Below, in pieces: positions 6,092 through 9,188 of a stretch of 9,188 nt of DNA. The notes below the pieces were generated by a model. The model did no database searches. It was not told where the DNA came from and worked only from the letters and a program-made list of their open reading frames with translations. A program made the position numbers and the translations under genes. Position 1 is the stretch's first letter. Every line of letters starts with the position of its first letter. Source of the stretch: Marinospirillum sp. (GTDB lineage: Bacteria; Pseudomonadota; Gammaproteobacteria; Pseudomonadales; Halomonadaceae); contig SKOQ01000075.1 in NCBI GenBank assembly GCA_007119985.1, forward strand, positions 1 through 9,188, given 5' to 3'.

Positions 6092-7386
6092 TGGCGCTGT
6101 TGACTTTTTTCTCGCCACTGACACTCTTTTTTATTGGTCTCATTCTGGTGATGACGCTTTATTTTCATGGGCCAGTCTACTCACTCAGAACCGTCAATGC
6201 CGCACCGTCTATCCTCACCAGCATTGGGATCTTCGGCACCTTCTTTGGTATCGCGCTGGGCTTAATGGAATTTGATGCCCAGGATGTCGAAAGCAGTGTC
6301 CCACAACTGATCGAGGGCCTGAAAACCGCTTTCTGGTCTTCGATTGCGGGTCTGCTCGGCGCGATGACCATCAAAATGCGCCATGTGCTCAACCATGTGC
6401 GTGGTCTGGATGGCAGTGTGCAGGTGACAGGGGCAACCATTGATGACCTCGCCACACTACTGGGTGATATTCGTCTGCTACTGAAGGACTCCGGCCTCAC
6501 GCGCATTGATGAGCAGCTCGCCAAGAGTGATCAGCGCCTCAGCGCCAGCTTAAAAGAGCTGGTCAGCGGCATAGGGGCTTATCAGCAGGGCCTCGCCGAA
6601 GCCAATAGCCAAGCCTTGGTTCAGGCTTTAGATCATCTGTTGCAGGATTTCAATCAGCAGATCGGCACCCAATATGGCGAGAACTTCCAGCAGCTGAATC
6701 AAGCCGTTGGGCAGATGCTGCAGTGGCAGGAAACCTATAAGCAAGAACTGGAGCAGCTGCTGACAGAACAGCGCGCCAATGGCCAGCTGCTGACCCATGC
6801 CACCGAGGCCTATCAAACCATGGTCGAGCACACCCAGGCTTTTAATCAGGTGGCTGATACCTTGGGTAGCGTGATGCAGGGCCTGCAGGAACAATCCAGT
6901 GCACTCGGCCAGTATCTCGATTCGCTGGCGCGCTTAGTCAATAAAGCGGGCGATGGCCTGCCCAAACTGGAAGATCGCATTCACCTGCTCACCGATGGGC
7001 TGGCGCAGCAGCTTGGGCAGCAGCATCAGCAGATGCAACGGCTACTCGATCAATCAGGACAGCGTGTGGCGCAGAGTGTCGAGCATCTCGACAACATCCT
7101 GGGTGAACGTCTTGATCATCAGCTTGAACGCCAACACAAGTGGGTCGAACGCCAGCTGGATCGCAGCGAACAACAACTGGTGCGCATGGATGCCGCGCTG
7201 GAACATGAGCTGACCCATTCATTGCAAACCTTTGGCAGCCAGATGGCCGCGCTGTCAGAGAAGTTTGTCAGTGATTACCTCCCCTTGACCGATAAACTGC
7301 GCGAAGTTGTGCAGCTGGCGGAGCAGATCCAGCCTCAAAAACAACGCCCCACACCGCCTTCTCAGTCCACAGCAGCGGAGGCTTAA
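6091..7386 (+). CDS. ZorA-like MotA/TolQ/ExbB-family channel protein with long coiled tail
   Basis: 431 residues. Three membrane segments are visible: about 5-25, 38-59 (APSILTSIGIFGTFFGIALG) and 73-96 (LIEGLKTAFWSSIAGLLGAM). The small/Thr-rich TM2 and TM3, with T50 and T79, are the pattern of proton channels of the MotA/TolQ/ExbB superfamily. Residues from about 97 to 410 are polar, Gln/Leu-rich and almost free of Pro, expected to be a long cytoplasmic helix or coiled coil, ending with FVSDYLPLTDKLREVV (392-407). Three TMs plus a long intracellular tail is the ZorA layout of Zorya anti-phage systems, not that of flagellar MotA or TolQ; the tail is shorter than in the long type I ZorA. The start overlaps the pgi stop by one base, with AAGGA at 6078-6082. 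Directly downstream is its expected ZorB-like partner. Membership of the ZorA-like group is likely; a defence role is inferred. Confidence 0.8.
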   Translation: MALLTFFSPLTLFFIGLILVMTLYFHGPVYSLRTVNAAPSILTSIGIFGTFFGIALGLMEFDAQDVESSVPQLIEGLKTAFWSSIAGLLGAMTIKMRHVLNHVRGLDGSVQVTGATIDDLATLLGDIRLLLKDSGLTRIDEQLAKSDQRLSASLKELVSGIGAYQQGLAEANSQALVQALDHLLQDFNQQIGTQYGENFQQLNQAVGQMLQWQETYKQELEQLLTEQRANGQLLTHATEAYQTMVEHTQAFNQVADTLGSVMQGLQEQSSALGQYLDSLARLVNKAGDGLPKLEDRIHLLTDGLAQQLGQQHQQMQRLLDQSGQRVAQSVEHLDNILGERLDHQLERQHKWVERQLDRSEQQLVRMDAALEHELTHSLQTFGSQMAALSEKFVSDYLPLTDKLREVVQLAEQIQPQKQRPTPPSQSTAAEA

Positions 7387-7389
7387 GGC

Positions 7390-8148
7390 ATGCTGGCGCA
7401 ACAGGAAGAAGAAACCCTCGCTGGGGAAGAAGGCGCACATTGGATCTCAGTCAGTGATTTAATGGCTGGATTGATGATGGTCTTCTTGCTGGTCGCCGTG
7501 GTCTTTATGGTGATTGTACAAAAAGAAAGTGAGCGTATGCGTCAGGTTGCGGAGGTGTATATTGATCTGCGCCAAGCCCTGTATGATGATCTGCTCACTG
7601 AGTTTGAGCAAGACTTGCCGCGCTGGGGAGCAGAACTCACGCCGGATCTGGTCATCCGTTTTCAAGATAGCGGCCTGCTGTTCACGCTCGGTTCGGCAAG
7701 CCTCAGACCGGCTTTTGAAGAGATTCTGGCTGATTTCTTCCCGCGCTATCTGCGTGTGATCACCCAGCCTCAATACAAGGAAGATATCGAGGAAGTGCGT
7801 ATTGAGGGGCATACCTCTAGTGATTGGACCAATGCCCGCACACCCAGCGAAGCCTATATCAACAATATGCGCCTCTCTCAAGAAAGGACGCGCTCTACTC
7901 TTGAGTTTTTGATGGCGCTGGATGCCGTCAACCATCAGGCAGACTGGTTCAAGCGTAATGTCACCGCCAATGGGTTGTCTTCCTCGCATCCGATTATCAA
8001 CGCAGAAGGCCAAGAAGACAGCGAACTCTCGCGTCGGGTTGAGTTTCGCGTGCGCACAGATGCAGACAGCCGAATCCGTAGCCTGCTCGAAGAAACCCGC
8101 TCTTCTCGACCAGCCCCCCCCTCAGAGGCTTCAGATGCAGCTTCCTGA
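7390..8148 (+). CDS. ZorB-like OmpA/MotB-domain stator protein
   Basis: 252 residues: a short cytoplasmic N-terminus, one membrane helix beginning WISVSDLMAGLMMVFLLV (18-35), and a periplasmic OmpA/MotB-like domain. D23 in SDLM sits where MotB, ExbD and ZorB carry the proton-binding Asp. The OmpA-like peptidoglycan-binding pattern is present: VRIEGHTSSDW (137-147), LSQERTRSTLEFL (162-174) and ELSRRVEFRVRTD (212-224). In Zorya, two ZorB chains thread a ZorA pentamer and anchor it to the wall. The tail after about residue 236 is Pro/Ser/Ala-rich and disordered-looking. GGAGG at 7377-7381 precedes the ATG by eight bases, inside the end of the upstream gene. Flagellar MotB is less likely because no flagellar genes are nearby and SDLMxxLMxxFL resembles the ZorB-type helix. 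The exact Zorya subtype cannot be assigned. Confidence 0.8.
   Translation: MLAQQEEETLAGEEGAHWISVSDLMAGLMMVFLLVAVVFMVIVQKESERMRQVAEVYIDLRQALYDDLLTEFEQDLPRWGAELTPDLVIRFQDSGLLFTLGSASLRPAFEEILADFFPRYLRVITQPQYKEDIEEVRIEGHTSSDWTNARTPSEAYINNMRLSQERTRSTLEFLMALDAVNHQADWFKRNVTANGLSSSHPIINAEGQEDSELSRRVEFRVRTDADSRIRSLLEETRSSRPAPPSEASDAAS
8124..8128 (+). promoter_or_regulatory. Ribosome binding site deciding the third-gene start
   Basis: AGAGG, six bases before the ATG at 8135, lies inside the 3' end of the ZorB-like gene. The same frame is open back to 7922, entirely within the ZorB-like gene, but only the ATG at 8135 has a convincing site and tight coupling. Confidence 0.6.
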
Positions 8149-8677
8149 TTTCACCCAGTTCGCCCCCTTTAAACAGCTGCGAAAAACCATGGGCGCTCGG
8201 CGCACAGGGCACTTTGAACTCTTTGATCCACAAAGGCATCTCACTGGGCAAGAGCGATCACAACTCGATCAGCAAGGACGGCGATTAAGACTGGATCAAC
8301 TACGTGCGCTGGCCGATGGTACCTGGGCCTATAAAAATACACGTTTGGCCGTTTATCGTGCTGAAGACAGCCACTACCACCTCGCTCAGTGCCCTCAGTT
8401 AAGCCACTGGACCAGCGATCAACAGGTCTGGATTTCAACCCGCCGCACTGGCTCTTTGCCCCTTGCTGGCAGTGAGCAGCAGTTCAGCATCTGCCCTGAT
8501 TGCCTCCAGTTTTTGGGCTATAAGGGCTTTGATTTAAAGCGCAATCGCAAGATCGCCTATAGTAAAAAGCTCCTCAGTCTCTTTCAGCGAGAGGAGTTTT
8601 ATATTGTTTACCCCCTCTACCCAGTTCAGGGTATTGAATCCATCACCCCCTACCGAGTCGAGCGCAGCGCAACATGA
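8135..8677 (+). CDS. Uncharacterised protein with H/C...CxxC putative zinc site, ZorAB-linked
   Basis: A 180-residue soluble protein, with no signal peptide or membrane segment, not assigned to a named family here. Visible traits: a basic N-terminal third (about 1-55), DGTWAYKNTRLAVY (61-74), YHLAQC (81-86), then TRRTGSL (102-108) and FSICPDCLQFLGYKGF (117-132), followed by a basic stretch LKRNRK. H82/C86 with C120/C123 would make a plausible zinc site. The pattern YH...C, then R-T/D-G, then (V/I)CxxCLxxLxYKGF resembles, from memory, C-terminal parts of uncharacterised proteins seen with defence genes; this needs a search. It overlaps the ZorB-like gene by 14 bases and ends in an ATGA overlap with the next gene, so it is made with the motor pair. 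It occupies the place of a Zorya effector, but no helicase or HNH motif is seen. A nucleic-acid-binding role is a guess. Confidence 0.8.
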   Translation: MQLPDFTQFAPFKQLRKTMGARRTGHFELFDPQRHLTGQERSQLDQQGRRLRLDQLRALADGTWAYKNTRLAVYRAEDSHYHLAQCPQLSHWTSDQQVWISTRRTGSLPLAGSEQQFSICPDCLQFLGYKGFDLKRNRKIAYSKKLLSLFQREEFYIVYPLYPVQGIESITPYRVERSAT

Positions 8678-9188
8678 ACCCAAACACCCCATTTAGACTA
8701 GAAAAACTCGATCCTGAAACCTATCGCCACAAAACACGGGCCAGCAGCCTGGTCTTGATCGTTATTTTTGCCAGTCTTGCGATGGGCTGCGCCTCAGTCT
8801 TTGTGCTCCTCTGGGGGCAGCCAGGCAGTAATTTTCGCTTGAATTTGCTTGGCGTGTTGACAGGGCTGGGCCTGACGCTGGCACTGGTTAAATTTTATCT
8901 CTCTCGCCAGCCTTTTATGCGTGAGGCGGTCTACTCATGGCGGCTCAAACGCCAGCTGATGCGCATCACCAATATTATGCATAAGATCACGCCATTGGTT
9001 GAAGCCGATCACACTGCGGCGCTGTCTGCTCTTTGCTTTTATCACCGCGCTTTAGAGCAGATGCACTATTTAGAGGGAAATGATGTGGGTGCTTTAGAAC
9101 TCAAGGTCGAGAAGCAGCAGCTGATTGAAAAGATGCAGGCACTGGACCTTGAAACAGAAATCACCACCTTCGATCCTCAATGGCTTGA
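8674..9188 (+). CDS. DUF3087-family membrane protein, cut by window end
   Basis: 171 codons are visible and the frame runs off the right edge in an incomplete codon (GA), so the C-terminus is missing, probably only a few residues if it has the usual family length. Two membrane helices are visible: about 24-47 (SSLVLIVIFASLAMGCASV is its core) and 57-76 (LNLLGVLTGLGLTLALVKFY), followed by PFMREAVYSWRLKRQL and a charged helical cytoplasmic region. This layout, with LD-x-Y-R near the N-terminus and FM-E-V-Y-W-LK after TM2, matches DUF3087 as known from gammaproteobacteria; its function is unknown. Its ATG overlaps the upstream TGA (ATGA), so it is translationally coupled to the ZorAB-linked gene. 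Whether it takes part in that system or just trails the operon is unclear. Confidence 0.75.
   Translation, partial: MNPNTPFRLEKLDPETYRHKTRASSLVLIVIFASLAMGCASVFVLLWGQPGSNFRLNLLGVLTGLGLTLALVKFYLSRQPFMREAVYSWRLKRQLMRITNIMHKITPLVEADHTAALSALCFYHRALEQMHYLEGNDVGALELKVEKQQLIEKMQALDLETEITTFDPQWL

Noticed and set aside
7459..8013. 184-residue minus-strand open frame opposite the ZorB-like gene
   Set aside because: Shadow of a gene with clear domain signatures; His/Arg-rich composition is typical of antisense frames.
7922..8134. N-terminal extension of the 180-residue protein to 7922
   Set aside because: It lies wholly inside the ZorB-like gene in another frame and has no ribosome binding site; the ATG at 8135 has AGAGG and normal coupling.
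6091..8148. Flagellar MotA/MotB or Tol/Exb stator pair
   Set aside because: The channel protein has three TMs and a long helical tail instead of the four-TM MotA layout, no flagellar or tonB/tol genes are adjacent, and the partner helix is ZorB-like.
1..9188. CRISPR array, tRNA, rRNA or prophage genes
   Set aside because: Looked for regular repeats, tRNA-like cloverleaf ends and phage genes; none seen.

Overview
The window looks like a chromosomal segment of a Gram-negative gammaproteobacterium, perhaps Oceanospirillales-like. This rests on the gene types (outer-membrane OmpV/MipA-like protein, SanA-type envelope protein, bacterial phosphatidylserine decarboxylase, DUF3087), clear AAGGAG-type ribosome binding sites, dense packing and moderate GC. 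The genus cannot be fixed from sequence alone. No tRNA, rRNA, CRISPR array, prophage or transposase gene is visible.

Left part (1-4237). A KamA-family radical SAM enzyme on + converges on a SanA/YdcF-like inner-membrane protein on -. A compact element of about 140 bp, with terminal inverted repeats and a TTAG duplication, separates their stop codons. A MipA/OmpV-family outer-membrane protein on + diverges from sanA and runs tail to tail into psd on -, overlapping it by 11 bases. The psd product carries an unusual Glu/Gln-rich C-terminal tail.

Right part (4436-9188). pgi is the first gene of a tight + strand run of five genes with coupled starts: pgi, a ZorA-like MotA/TolQ/ExbB-family channel protein with a long cytoplasmic helical tail, a ZorB-like OmpA/MotB-domain stator protein, an unrecognised 180-residue protein with a His/Cys...CxxC motif, and a DUF3087 membrane protein cut by the window end. 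Spacings are -1, +3, -14 and -4 bases.

The most interesting part is 6091-8677. ZorA/ZorB-like proteins are known as the ion-driven membrane motor of Zorya anti-phage systems, where they act with an effector (ZorC/ZorD, ZorE, or ZorF/ZorG). No recognised Zorya effector is encoded here. The position is occupied by the small putative zinc-binding protein, and the whole set is translationally coupled to a glycolytic gene rather than lying in an obvious defence island. This could be a minimal Zorya-related system with an undescribed partner, or a motor complex with a housekeeping envelope role. The sequence alone does not decide between these.
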